A stretch of 64,000 nucleotides of DNA, from assembly GCA_000720805.1 (NCBI GenBank), contig JODI01000004.1, forward strand, positions 124,001 to 188,000. Direction: 5' to 3'. Both the position numbers and the translations under genes were made by a program. Source of the DNA: Streptomyces violaceoruber (GTDB lineage: Bacteria > Actinomycetota > Actinomycetes > Streptomycetales > Streptomycetaceae). This document shows, one piece after another, positions 33,664 through 42,110 of this stretch (position 1 is the stretch's first letter; each line of letters begins with the position of its first letter). The notes under the pieces are model-generated. The model searched no databases, was not told the origin of the DNA, and worked only from the letters and a program-made list of their open reading frames with translations.

Positions 33664-34512
33664 TCAGCCCTGGGCGGCCGCGGCCCGCAGAGCGATGCGG
33701 TCCTCGCCCGCGTACACGTTCATGGAGGAGCCCCGCAGGAAGCCCACCAGGGTCAGGCCCGTCTCCGCGGCCAGGTCCACGGCCAGGGAGGAGGGCGCCG
33801 AGACCGCCGCCAGCACCGGGATGCCCGCCATCACGGCCTTCTGCGCCAGCTCGAAGGAGGCCCGGCCGGACACCAGCAGGAGCGTGCGGGACAGCGGCAG
33901 GTCCCCGTTCTGCAGGGCGCGGCCGACCAGCTTGTCGACCGCGTTGTGCCGTCCTACGTCCTCCCTTATGTCGACCAGCTCCCCTTCCTCGGTGAACAGG
34001 GCCGCCGCGTGCAGGCCCCCGGTCCGGTCGAAGACACGCTGGGCCGCGCGCAGCCGGTCGGGGAGGCTCGCGAGCAGCTCGGGATCCACGCGGACCGGGG
34101 GAGTGTCGGAGATGGGCCAGCGGGCCGTCGTCCGGACGGCGTCGAGGCTCGCCTTGCCGCACAGGCCACAGGACGAGGTGGTGTAGACGTTCCGCTCCAG
34201 CGTGAAGTCGGGCATCGTCACGTCCGGCGCGGTCCTCACGTCCACCACGTTGTACGTGTTCGATCCGTCGACCGTCGCGCCCGCGCAGTAGACGATGTTC
34301 TGCAGGTCGGACCGGGCGGCCAGGACGCCCTCGCTCACCAGGAAACCGGCGGCGAGCGCGAAGTCGTCGCCCGGTGTGCGCATGGTGATCGCGAGCGGTT
34401 TGCCGTTGAGCCTGATCTCCAGTGGTTCCTCGGCGACGAGCGTGTCCGCGCGGCTGGAGACCGCCCCGTCCCGGATCCGGATCACCTTGCGTCGTTCCGT
34501 GACTCGTCCCAT
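33664..34512 (-). CDS. fdhD: Formate dehydrogenase accessory sulfurtransferase FdhD
   Basis: 282 aa. FdhD transfers sulfur from a cysteine desulfurase to the bis-MGD molybdenum cofactor before insertion into formate dehydrogenase, in the cytosol. The sulfur-carrying CGLCGK motif is present in TTSSCGLCGKASLD, with VAEEPLEIRLNGKPLAITMRTPGDD at the N-terminus, EDVGRHNAVDKLVG and SGRASFELAQKA-type motifs. Seven bases separate it from the upstream Fe-S subunit gene; it is the last gene of the FDH operon. Confidence 0.97.
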   Translation of the reverse strand: MGRVTERRKVIRIRDGAVSSRADTLVAEEPLEIRLNGKPLAITMRTPGDDFALAAGFLVSEGVLAARSDLQNIVYCAGATVDGSNTYNVVDVRTAPDVTMPDFTLERNVYTTSSCGLCGKASLDAVRTTARWPISDTPPVRVDPELLASLPDRLRAAQRVFDRTGGLHAAALFTEEGELVDIREDVGRHNAVDKLVGRALQNGDLPLSRTLLLVSGRASFELAQKAVMAGIPVLAAVSAPSSLAVDLAAETGLTLVGFLRGSSMNVYAGEDRIALRAAAAQG

Positions 34513-34519
34513 GTCCTGA

Positions 34520-35380
34520 TCAGCCCCGGTTCTGTACGTGCTGGTAGCCGAAACGGCCCTTGATGCAGAGGTTGCCGTGGGTCACCGGATTGTCGTGCGG
34601 AGAGGTGACCTTCACGATCTCATTGTCCTGCACGTGCAGGGTCAGGTTGCAGCCCACCCCGCAGTACGCGCACACCGTGGTCGTCTCCGTCTGCGCCGAC
34701 TCGTCCCAGGTGCCGGCCGCCCGCATGTCGAACTCCGACTTGAAGGAAAGGGCCCCGGTGGGGCAGACCTCGATGCAGTTTCCGCAGTACACGCACGCCG
34801 AGTCGGTCAGGGGCGCGTCGTGCTCGACCGCGATCCGGGCGTCGAAGCCGCGCCCCGTGACCGAGATCGCGAAGGTGTTCTGCCACTGGTCGCCGCAGGC
34901 GTCCACGCACTTGTAGCAGAGGATGCACTTGTCGTAGTCGCGCACGTACAGGTCGTTGTCGATCTTCGGTTCCTCGTCGAGGCGGGCCGCGTCCGGGCCG
35001 AAACGGTCCGGCTCGGCCTCGTACTCCTTGATCCAGTCGGCCACTCGCGGGGTGGTCGACAGATCGACCGAGGAGGCGAGCAGCTCCAGGACGATCTTGC
35101 GGCTGTGCCGGGCGCGTTCGGTGTCGGTGCGCACCTCCATACCGGGCTCGGCCTTGCGGGAGCAGGCCGGGACGAGGGTCCTGGATCCCTCGACCTCGAC
35201 GACGCAGACGCGGCAGGCGTTCTTCGGGGTGAGGGTGTCGCCCTGGCAGAGGGTCGGGATGTCCTTCCCGGCCGCCCGGCACGCGTCGAGGATCGTCGAG
35301 CCCTCGGGGACCCTGGCCTCCTCGCCGTCGATCGTGAACTCCAGCAGCCGGCGGGGGATCCCCAGCGGTGTCACGGTCAT
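34520..35380 (-). CDS. Formate dehydrogenase Fe-S module (N-terminal part of the alpha subunit, separate gene)
   Basis: 286 aa from ATG at 35380 behind AGGAG. A [2Fe-2S] ferredoxin-like domain (about 10-80: STILDACRAAGKDIPTLC, NACRVCVVEVEG, LVPACSRK), a NuoG-type His/Cys region, two [4Fe-4S] ferredoxin motifs (CILCYKCVDACGD and CVYCGNCIEVCPTGAL), and finally the Molybdop_Fe4S4 motif CAYCGVGCNLTLHVQDNEIV ending NLCIKGRFGYQHV. In FdsA-type enzymes these modules are fused upstream of the molybdopterin catalytic domain in a single protein of roughly 950 residues. Here the catalytic part is a separate, upstream gene. It should shuttle electrons from the active site to the NuoEF-like subunit. Confidence 0.92.
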   Translation of the reverse strand: MTVTPLGIPRRLLEFTIDGEEARVPEGSTILDACRAAGKDIPTLCQGDTLTPKNACRVCVVEVEGSRTLVPACSRKAEPGMEVRTDTERARHSRKIVLELLASSVDLSTTPRVADWIKEYEAEPDRFGPDAARLDEEPKIDNDLYVRDYDKCILCYKCVDACGDQWQNTFAISVTGRGFDARIAVEHDAPLTDSACVYCGNCIEVCPTGALSFKSEFDMRAAGTWDESAQTETTTVCAYCGVGCNLTLHVQDNEIVKVTSPHDNPVTHGNLCIKGRFGYQHVQNRG

Positions 35381-35408
35381 GCGGCGGCTCCTGTACGGCG
35401 ATGAGCGG

Positions 35409-37253
35409 TCATTCGTACGCCCCCAGACGGTCGATGGCGGATTCCACGGCGTTCCACGCGGTCTGCCCCAGACCGCAGATCGAGGCGTCCCGCATCGCGC
35501 GGCCGACCTCCCTGAGCAGGGCGATGTCGTCGGACACGGCCGCACCGGTGCGGTCGGCGTGCTGCGCGGCGAGCCGGTGCAGCGCCTCCTCCTGCCGCAC
35601 GGTCCCGACCCGGCACGGCACGCACTGCCCGCACGACTCGTCCCGGAAGAACTCGGCGATCCGCAGGAGCAGCCGGGGGAGCGGAACCGTCTCGTCGAAG
35701 GCCATCACGACCCCCGATCCGAGCGTGGTCCCCGCCTCCCGGGTGCCTTCGAAGGTGAGCGGGATGTCCGTCTCGTCCGGCCGTACGAAGCCGCCGGCCG
35801 CCCCGCCGAGCAGCACCGCCCGCAGCCCCTCGCGCACCCCGGCCAGCTCCAGCAGCTCGCCCAGCGTCGCCCCGAACGGCAGCTCGTAGATCCCGGGCCG
35901 CTCCACACCGCCCGAGACGCAGAACAGCTTGGGCCCGGTGGACCGCGGGGTGCCGATCGCCGCGTACGCCGGGGCGCCCATGGTCAGGATCGGCAGGACG
36001 TTGACCAGAGTCTCGACGTTGTTCTCGACCGTCGGCCTGCCGAACAGGCCCTTCTCCACCGGGAAGGGCGGCTTCGAGCGCGGCTCGCCCCGGTAGCCCT
36101 CGATGGAGTTGAACAGGGCCGTCTCCTCGCCGCAGATGTAGGCGCCCGCGCCCCGCCGGATCTCGATGTCGAAGGCGTAGCCCTGGCCGAGGATGTCGTC
36201 GCCGAGCAGACCGCGGGCGCGCGCCTGGTCGAGGGCGTGCCGCATGCGGCGGATCGCCCGCGGGTACTCCCCGCGCAGGTAGAGGTAGCCCTGGTGGGCG
36301 CCGGTCGCGTACGCCGCGATCGTCATCGCCTCGACCAGCGCGTACGGGTCGCCCTCCATGAGCACGCGGTCCTTGAAGGTGCCCGGTTCGGATTCGTCCG
36401 CGTTGCAGACCAGATAGTGCGGATGGTCGGGCTGGGCGGCCGTCGCCTGCCATTTGCGGCCGGTGGGGAAGGCGGCGCCGCCCCGTCCGACCAGACCGGA
36501 GTCGGTCACCTCGCGGATGACGCCGGCGGGGCCCAGCTCGAAGGCCCGGCGCAGGGCGGTGTAGCCGCCGTGGGCGCGGTAGTCGTCGAGCGACGACGGA
36601 TCCACCACGCCGACGCGGCGCAGCAACGTCAGTGAGGGGTCTCCTGCCTGGGGCACCGCCATCGCGGCCGGCGGTTCCTCGGGCGCCGAGTCGGGCGCGC
36701 TCGCCGCGAGGACGGCGGCCTCCACCGTCGCCGGCGCCGACACCGCCGTACGCACCGGATCGCCGGACTTGACCGCGAGCGCGGCCGGCGCCCGTTCGCA
36801 CAGGCCGAGGCAGGGGCCGCGCTCGACCGACACCCCGCTGCCCGGGCCCAGCCGTGCCTCGATCCCGGCGCACAGTTCGGACGCCCCGGCACTCACGCAC
36901 GCGAGGTCCGTGCAGACGTGGAGCACGGTCGCGGGCCGGGGCCTGACGGAGAACATCGCGTAGAAGGTGGCCACCCCGTACGCCTCCGCCGGCGGCACCG
37001 TCAGCCGCCGGCACAGGTAGTCCAGAGCGCCCTCGCTGATCCAGCCGACCCGGTCGTTGATCGCGTGCAGCCCCGGCAGCAGCAGGTCACGGCGGTCCCG
37101 GGCCGCGCGGCCGCCACGCGCCCACCTCAGGTCGGCGGCCCTCATCTCGTCGCGGGCGGCCCCCTCCCAGGAGGACTCGGGCGGGCCCAGCAGGGCGTCG
37201 ACCGCCGCCCGTTCGTCGTCCGTCGGCTTGCTGTCACCGAAGCGCAGATCCAC
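35409..37253 (-). CDS. NAD-reducing diaphorase subunit, NuoE-NuoF fusion (FdsG-FdsB type)
   Basis: 614 aa. The N-terminal third (about 45-160) is a thioredoxin-like [2Fe-2S] NuoE domain with VLHVCTDLACVSAG...LC and RGPCLGLCERAPAA. The rest is NuoF: GRGGAAFPTGRKW for FMN/NADH, YLVCNADESEPGTFKDR, GAGAYICGEETALFNSIEG, RSKPPFPVEKGLFGRPTVENNVETL, and the [4Fe-4S] motif ESCGQCVPCRVGT near the C-terminus. This subunit passes electrons from formate oxidation to NAD+. Fusion of E and F in one gene is notable. It lies between the catalytic and Fe-S genes with gaps of 31 and 28 bases. Confidence 0.95.
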   Translation of the reverse strand: MDLRFGDSKPTDDERAAVDALLGPPESSWEGAARDEMRAADLRWARGGRAARDRRDLLLPGLHAINDRVGWISEGALDYLCRRLTVPPAEAYGVATFYAMFSVRPRPATVLHVCTDLACVSAGASELCAGIEARLGPGSGVSVERGPCLGLCERAPAALAVKSGDPVRTAVSAPATVEAAVLAASAPDSAPEEPPAAMAVPQAGDPSLTLLRRVGVVDPSSLDDYRAHGGYTALRRAFELGPAGVIREVTDSGLVGRGGAAFPTGRKWQATAAQPDHPHYLVCNADESEPGTFKDRVLMEGDPYALVEAMTIAAYATGAHQGYLYLRGEYPRAIRRMRHALDQARARGLLGDDILGQGYAFDIEIRRGAGAYICGEETALFNSIEGYRGEPRSKPPFPVEKGLFGRPTVENNVETLVNVLPILTMGAPAYAAIGTPRSTGPKLFCVSGGVERPGIYELPFGATLGELLELAGVREGLRAVLLGGAAGGFVRPDETDIPLTFEGTREAGTTLGSGVVMAFDETVPLPRLLLRIAEFFRDESCGQCVPCRVGTVRQEEALHRLAAQHADRTGAAVSDDIALLREVGRAMRDASICGLGQTAWNAVESAIDRLGAYE

Positions 37254-37284
37254 CAGGTCACCTCACTCTTGAGACCAACTCGGG

Positions 37285-39210
37285 TCAGCCGACGGTCGTC
37301 GTGATCGGCAGCTTCTCGATCCGGATCGCCGACGCCTTGAACTCCGCCGTCCCCGCGATCGGGCAGTTCGCCTCGATCGTCAGCTGGTTGGTGTCCACCT
37401 CGTCGGGAAAGTGCATGGTCATGAAGGCCAGCCCGGGCCGCAGGGCGGTGTCCACCCACACCGGCGCCCGCACCGAGCCGCGCCGCGAGCTGACCCGCAC
37501 CTCCTCGCCGACGACGACCCCGTACCGTTCGGCGTCCTCCGGGCAGATCTCGATGAACTCGCCGCGCCGGAGCGGGGACGCGAAACTCCCGCTCTGCACC
37601 CCGGTGTTGTACGAGTCGAGCCGTCGGCCGGTGGTGAGCCGGATCGGATACCGCTCGTCCGTGAGGTCGACCGGCGGGTCGTGCTGCACGAGCCCGAACG
37701 GGGCGGGCCGGCCCCGTTTCTCCGGGTCCTTCTCCCACAACCGGCCGTGCAGATACGTCGGTTCGAGCCGGTCGGGGTCGGGGCAGGGCCACTGGATGCC
37801 CTGGTGCTCCTCCAGACGGTCGTACGTCATCCCGTAGTGGTCCGGCGAGACCGAGCGCAGCTCGTTCCAGACGGCCTCCGAGTCGGCGTACTTCCAGTCG
37901 TGGCCCAGCCGCGCGGCCAGCTCGCAGATGATGTCGATGTCCTCGCGCGCCTCACCGGGCGGGGTGACCGCCCGCCGGACCCGCTGAACCCGGCGTTCAC
38001 TGTTGGTCGTCGTGCCGTCCGTCTCCGCCCAGCCGGCCGTCGCGGGCAGGACGACGTCCGCCAGCTCGGCCGTCTTCGTGAGGAAGATGTCCTGCACGAC
38101 CAGGAAGTCGAGCTGCTTCATGCGGCGGACGGCCTGTTCGCTGTCGGCCTCCGACTGGGCCGGGTTCTCGCCGACGCAGTAGACCGCCTTGAGCGTGCCC
38201 TCCTCCATCGCCTCGAACATCTCCGTCAGGTTCATCCCGTAGTGCGGCTGGATGACCGTGTCCCACGCCGACTCGAACTTCCGCCGGGAGCCGGGGTCGA
38301 GGATGTCCTGGAAGCCGGGCAGCCGGTTGGGGATCGCGCCCATGTCGCCGCCGCCCTGCACGTTGTTCTGCCCGCGCAGGGGCTGCAGTCCGGAGGAGTA
38401 GCGGCCCACATGGCCGGTCAGCAGCGACAGGTTGATCAACGCCCGTACGTTGTCGGTGCCGTTGTGGTGCTCGGTGATGCCGAGGGTCCAGCACAGCTGG
38501 GCGCGCTCGGCGCGGGCGTAGGCGTGCGCCAACTCCCTGATGGCGGCGGCCGGTACCCCCGTCACCTTCTCCGCGAGCGACAGCGTCCACGGCTCGACGA
38601 GCCCCCGGTACTCCTCGAAGTCGCTGGTCGCCCGCTCGATGAACGCCTCGTTCGCCAGGCCCGCGTGGATGATCTCGCGGCCGATCGCGTGCGCCATCGG
38701 GATGTCCGTGCCGACGTTCAGACCGAGCCAGCTCTCCGCCCACTGGGCGGTGGACGTCCGGCGCGGGTCGACCGCGTACAGGCGGGCGCCGTTCCTGATC
38801 CCCTTCAGCACGTGTTGGAAGAAGATCGGGTGCGCGAAACGGGCGTTGGACCCCCACATCACGATGACGTCCGTGTGCTCGATCTCCTCGTACGACGAGG
38901 TCCCGCCGCCCGATCCGAAGGCGGCGGACAGACCGGCGACGCTCGGGGCGTGACACGTCCGGTTGCAGGAGTCGACGTTGTTGGTGCCCATCACGACCCG
39001 GGCGAACTTCTGCGCCACGTAGTTCATCTCGTTGGTGGCACGGGCGCAGGAGAACATCCCGAACGCCCCGCGCGCCGCCTCCAGACCCCGGGCGGCACGG
39101 TCCAGCGCCTCGTCCCAGGTGGCCTGCCGGAACGGCTCGTCGCGGGAATCGCGCACCAGGGGGTGGGTGAGCCGGGTGTAGGTCTTCGGGGTCCGGTCGC
39201 GTTTCCTCAT
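37285..39210 (-). CDS. Formate dehydrogenase catalytic subunit, molybdopterin domain only
   Basis: 641 aa from ATG at 39210 behind GAGGAG. A bis-MGD oxidoreductase domain without the N-terminal Fe4S4 motif: it begins at KTYTRLTHPLVRD, the point where full-length FdsA enters the catalytic domain. The Mo-ligating Cys is in NRTCHAPSVAGL (Cys, not selenocysteine), and the active-site HAPS and the RGQNNVQGGGDMG motif are present. A molydop-binding C-terminal domain (about 545-635: RYPIRLTTGRRLDSYNTG...HFPDEVDTNQLT) completes it. It oxidises formate to CO2. The missing Fe-S modules are provided by the gene two positions downstream. Confidence 0.93.
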   Translation of the reverse strand: MRKRDRTPKTYTRLTHPLVRDSRDEPFRQATWDEALDRAARGLEAARGAFGMFSCARATNEMNYVAQKFARVVMGTNNVDSCNRTCHAPSVAGLSAAFGSGGGTSSYEEIEHTDVIVMWGSNARFAHPIFFQHVLKGIRNGARLYAVDPRRTSTAQWAESWLGLNVGTDIPMAHAIGREIIHAGLANEAFIERATSDFEEYRGLVEPWTLSLAEKVTGVPAAAIRELAHAYARAERAQLCWTLGITEHHNGTDNVRALINLSLLTGHVGRYSSGLQPLRGQNNVQGGGDMGAIPNRLPGFQDILDPGSRRKFESAWDTVIQPHYGMNLTEMFEAMEEGTLKAVYCVGENPAQSEADSEQAVRRMKQLDFLVVQDIFLTKTAELADVVLPATAGWAETDGTTTNSERRVQRVRRAVTPPGEAREDIDIICELAARLGHDWKYADSEAVWNELRSVSPDHYGMTYDRLEEHQGIQWPCPDPDRLEPTYLHGRLWEKDPEKRGRPAPFGLVQHDPPVDLTDERYPIRLTTGRRLDSYNTGVQSGSFASPLRRGEFIEICPEDAERYGVVVGEEVRVSSRRGSVRAPVWVDTALRPGLAFMTMHFPDEVDTNQLTIEANCPIAGTAEFKASAIRIEKLPITTTVG

Positions 39211-39249
39211 TCGACGCTCCTCATACGGCACTCCTGATGTGGGCGCTCT

Positions 39250-40221
39250 TCACGCGGCGCTCCTCAGCGCGAGCAGGTCCGAGATGGCGTGCACGGTGCG
39301 CAGGGTGGGCACCGGGACGCCGGTGATCTCCGCCAGTTCGACGACGGCCGCGAGCAGCACGTCGAGCTCCAGCGGCTTGCCGCGCTCCAGGTCCTGGAGC
39401 GTGGAGGTGCGGTGGTCGCCGACCCGTTCGGCGCCCGCGAGCCGGTGCTCGATGGAGACGCCGACCTCGCAGCCCAGGGCCTCGGCGACGGCCAGCGTCT
39501 CGGCCATCATGATCTCGATGACCTTGCGGGTGCCACCGTGCAGGCACATCTGCCGCATGGTGGCGCGGGCCAGCGCGCTGATCGGGTTGAAGGAGATGTT
39601 GCCGAGCAGCTTGAGCCAGATGTCATTGCGCAGATCCGGCTCGACCGGGCACTTCAGCCCGCCGGCCCGCATGGCCTCGCTGAAGGCCAGACAGCGCGCC
39701 GAGACGCTCCGGTCGGGCTCGCCGACGGAGAACCGGGTGCCTTCCAAGTGCCGTACGACACCGGGTCCTTCGAGCTCGGTCGCCGCGTAGACGACACAGC
39801 CGACGGCCCGCTCCGGTGCGAGCACCGCACTGACCGCGCCGCCGGGGTCCACGCTCTCGACGCGGTGGCCGTCGTAGGGGCCGCCGTGCCGGTGGAAATA
39901 CCACCAGGGGATGCCGTTCTGGGCGGCGATCACCGCCGTGGAGCCGTCGAGAAGGGGCTCGATCAGCGGCCCGCACGCCGCATACGAGTTGGCCTTCAGG
40001 CCGAGGAAGACGAAGTCGACCGGGCCGATCTCGGCCGGATCGTCGGTGGCATGGACACGGGCGGTGAAGTCGCCGCGCGGGCTGAGCACGTGTACGCCGT
40101 GCTGCCTCATGGCCGCCAGATGCGGTCCACGGGCGACGAGGTGCACGTCGGCGCCCGCACGGTGGAGCGCGGCACCGACATAGGCGCCGATGGCTCCGGC
40201 ACCGAGTACTGCGACTTTCAT
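39250..40221 (-). CDS. Ketopantoate reductase-family (PanE/ApbA) NADPH-dependent reductase
   Basis: 323 aa from ATG at 40221. An N-terminal Rossmann fold (MKVAVLGAGAIGAYVGAALHRAGADVHLVARGPHLAAM) and an ApbA_C domain with the Lys-Asn pair (NDIWLKLLGNISFNPISALA) characterise the 2-dehydropantoate 2-reductase family. GLKANSYAACGPLIEPLL corresponds to the catalytic Lys loop. It heads the FDH operon, 39 bases ahead of the catalytic subunit. Because it is linked to FDH rather than to pan genes, its true substrate may be another 2-keto acid whose reduction uses reducing power from formate; this is inference. Confidence 0.85.
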   Translation of the reverse strand: MKVAVLGAGAIGAYVGAALHRAGADVHLVARGPHLAAMRQHGVHVLSPRGDFTARVHATDDPAEIGPVDFVFLGLKANSYAACGPLIEPLLDGSTAVIAAQNGIPWWYFHRHGGPYDGHRVESVDPGGAVSAVLAPERAVGCVVYAATELEGPGVVRHLEGTRFSVGEPDRSVSARCLAFSEAMRAGGLKCPVEPDLRNDIWLKLLGNISFNPISALARATMRQMCLHGGTRKVIEIMMAETLAVAEALGCEVGVSIEHRLAGAERVGDHRTSTLQDLERGKPLELDVLLAAVVELAEITGVPVPTLRTVHAISDLLALRSAA

Positions 40222-40278
40222 GCGAGGGAGCTCCGTTCGGTCGAGGGTACCGAGGAACTGCCGAACTCTGTCGACGAA

Positions 40279-40294
40279 ATATTGTCTACAGTAT
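40279..40294. promoter_or_regulatory. FadR/GntR-type operator in the FDH / MFS divergent promoter
   Basis: ATATTGTCTACAGTAT is a 16-bp imperfect palindrome whose core GTCTACAGT recurs in reverse at 43124 in front of the GntR gene. It lies 58 bases upstream of the PanE-like start and between two divergent transcripts. Confidence 0.65.
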
Positions 40295-40422
40295 GGAAGT
40301 TGGGGCAGCAAGGGTTCGCGCAGGACCGGGGCGCCGGAAGGAAGCGGGAGGGCGCGGGAAACAGGTGCCGGGAAACCGGTCGGTACGACCGTTCGGCGCG
40401 TCCCGGATACCGTTCATCGAAT

Positions 40423-40431
40423 ACTGTCGAC
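40423..40431. promoter_or_regulatory. Second GntR-type half-site upstream of the MFS gene
   Basis: ACTGTCGAC matches the shared ACTGTAGAC core at 8 of 9 positions and lies 46 bases upstream of the MFS start. A similar CTGTCGACG occurs at 40268. Confidence 0.4.
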
Positions 40432-40476
40432 GCGCCGCCTTTTCAACTACCCGCGGACTTCCTAACGTTCGGGATC

Positions 40477-41811
40477 ATGAGTCCCCCAGTCGCACCCCCC
40501 GGGTGGAGCCGGTGGCTGGTTCCACCCGCCGCCCTCTCGGTCCACCTCTCCATCGGCCAGGCCTACGCCTGGAGCGTGTTCAAGCCGCCCCTCGAATCGG
40601 CCCTCGGCCTCAGCGGCACCCAGAGCGCGTTGCCCTTCCAGCTCGGTATCGTCATGCTCGGCCTGTCGGCCGCGTTCGGCGGCACGCTCGTGGAACGCAA
40701 CGGACCGCGCTGGGCGATGACCGTGGCCCTGATCTGCTTCTCCTCCGGCTTCCTGCTCTCCGCGCTGGGCGCGGCCACCGAGCAGTACTGGCTGATCGTC
40801 CTCGGCTACGGCTTCGTCGGCGGGATAGGCCTCGGCATCGGCTACATCTCGCCCGTCTCCACGCTGATCAAGTGGTTCCCGGACCGGCCGGGCATGGCCA
40901 CCGGCATCGCCATCATGGGCTTCGGCGGCGGAGCGCTCATCGCCTCGCCGTGGTCGGCGCAGATGCTGGAGTCGTTCGGCAGCGACAACTCGGGCATCGC
41001 GCTCGCGTTCCTCGTCCACGGGCTGGCGTACGCGGTCTTCATGACCCTGGGCGTCCTGCTGATCCGGGTACCGCGCACCGCGAAGCCGGTCGAGGGCGCG
41101 CCGAGCGTGCTGGCCGGCCCGCAGGTCTCCGCACGCAACGCCGTGCGCACTCCGCAGTTCTGGTGTCTGTGGATCGTGCTCTGCATGAACGTCACCGCGG
41201 GCATCGGCATCCTGGAGAAGGCCGCCCCGATGATCAAGGACTTCTTCGCGGACACCTCGACGCCGGTGTCGGTGTCGGCCGCGGCGGGCTTCGTCGCCCT
41301 GCTCTCGGCGGCCAACATGGCCGGCCGCATCGGCTGGTCCTCCACCTCCGACCTGATCGGCCGCAAGAACATCTACCGCGTCTACCTGGGTGTCGGCGCG
41401 GTGATGTACGCGCTGCTGGCGCTGTTCGGCGACTCGTCCAAGCCGTTGTTCATCCTCTGCGCCCTGGTGATCCTGTCCTTCTACGGTGGCGGGTTCGCCA
41501 CCATCCCCGCCTATCTCAAGGACCTCTTCGGCACCTACCAGGTCGGTGCGATCCACGGCCGGCTGCTCACCGCCTGGTCCACGGCCGGTGTCCTCGGCCC
41601 GCTGATCGTCAACTGGATCGCCGACCGGCAGGAGGAGGCGGGCAAGAGCGGCTCGTCGCTGTACGGTCTGTCCTTCGTCATCATGATCGGGCTGCTCGTC
41701 GTCGGCTTCGTCGCCAACGAACTCGTCCGGCCCGTCCACGTCCGTCACCACATCCCCGCCCCGAGGGAGGAGGCCGTCGATGTCCAGCGACAGCAGCCAG
41801 AGTCCGCCTGA
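40477..41811 (+). CDS. MFS transporter, oxalate/formate antiporter (OFA) family
   Basis: 444 aa from ATG at 40477; the mRNA is probably leaderless or weakly initiated (TAACGT -10-like box nine bases upstream). Twelve transmembrane helices with OFA features: LSIGQAYAWSVFKPPLESALGL in TM1, GFVGGIGLGIGYISPVSTLIKWFPDRPGMATGIAIMGFGGGA, and GRIGWSSTSDLIGRKNIYRVYL in the second half. The family exchanges oxalate, formate or related carboxylates. It is divergent from the formate dehydrogenase operon, so formate (or a formate-yielding acid) is the likely substrate. A tiny partner gene overlaps its 3' end. Confidence 0.93.
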   Translation: MSPPVAPPGWSRWLVPPAALSVHLSIGQAYAWSVFKPPLESALGLSGTQSALPFQLGIVMLGLSAAFGGTLVERNGPRWAMTVALICFSSGFLLSALGAATEQYWLIVLGYGFVGGIGLGIGYISPVSTLIKWFPDRPGMATGIAIMGFGGGALIASPWSAQMLESFGSDNSGIALAFLVHGLAYAVFMTLGVLLIRVPRTAKPVEGAPSVLAGPQVSARNAVRTPQFWCLWIVLCMNVTAGIGILEKAAPMIKDFFADTSTPVSVSAAAGFVALLSAANMAGRIGWSSTSDLIGRKNIYRVYLGVGAVMYALLALFGDSSKPLFILCALVILSFYGGGFATIPAYLKDLFGTYQVGAIHGRLLTAWSTAGVLGPLIVNWIADRQEEAGKSGSSLYGLSFVIMIGLLVVGFVANELVRPVHVRHHIPAPREEAVDVQRQQPESA

Positions 41812-41914
41812 CCGGCGGGGGCTGATCGCCTTCGCCTGGCTGTGGGTGGGCGCGCCGCTCGCCTACGGCGTCTACGAACTCGTACAGAAGGCGACACAGC
41901 TGTTCACCGGGTGA
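41780..41914 (+). CDS. 44-aa single-helix partner of the OFA transporter
   Basis: The start ATG lies 32 bases inside the MFS gene behind GAGGGAGGAGG; the protein is MSSDSSQSPPDRRG followed by one transmembrane helix (LIAFAWLWVGAPLAYGVYEL) and a short tail ending QLFTG. The position, overlap and single helix match the small proteins annotated as MFS transporter small subunit next to OFA-type carriers in actinomycetes (recalled, not searched). It probably associates with the carrier in the membrane. Confidence 0.8.
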   Translation: MSSDSSQSPPDRRGLIAFAWLWVGAPLAYGVYELVQKATQLFTG

Positions 41915-41944
41915 CTGTTCTGGTCACCGGGTGATCGGTCGGAA

Positions 41945-41996
41945 GTGCTCGGGCGCCCGAAGGCATGAAAGTGTTCGGGCGCCCGCAGGCATGACG
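41945..41996. repeat. 26-bp tandem duplication
   Basis: Two adjacent 26-bp units (GTGCTCGGGCGCCCGAAGGC... and GTGTTCGGGCGCCCGCAGGC...) agree at 22 of 26 positions. Each contains a GGGCGCCC palindrome, so the pair can form hairpins after the MFS small-subunit gene and may act as a terminator. Confidence 0.65.
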
Positions 41997-42110
41997 GAAG
42001 CTGACAACCCCGGCGCCCGTTTCCTGTGGCATCACTTGCCGTCGTACCCGCGAGTCACTGATCAGACTGGTGAATCCCGCTACCTGAAACTCAACGAGGG
42101 GGATTCGCCC

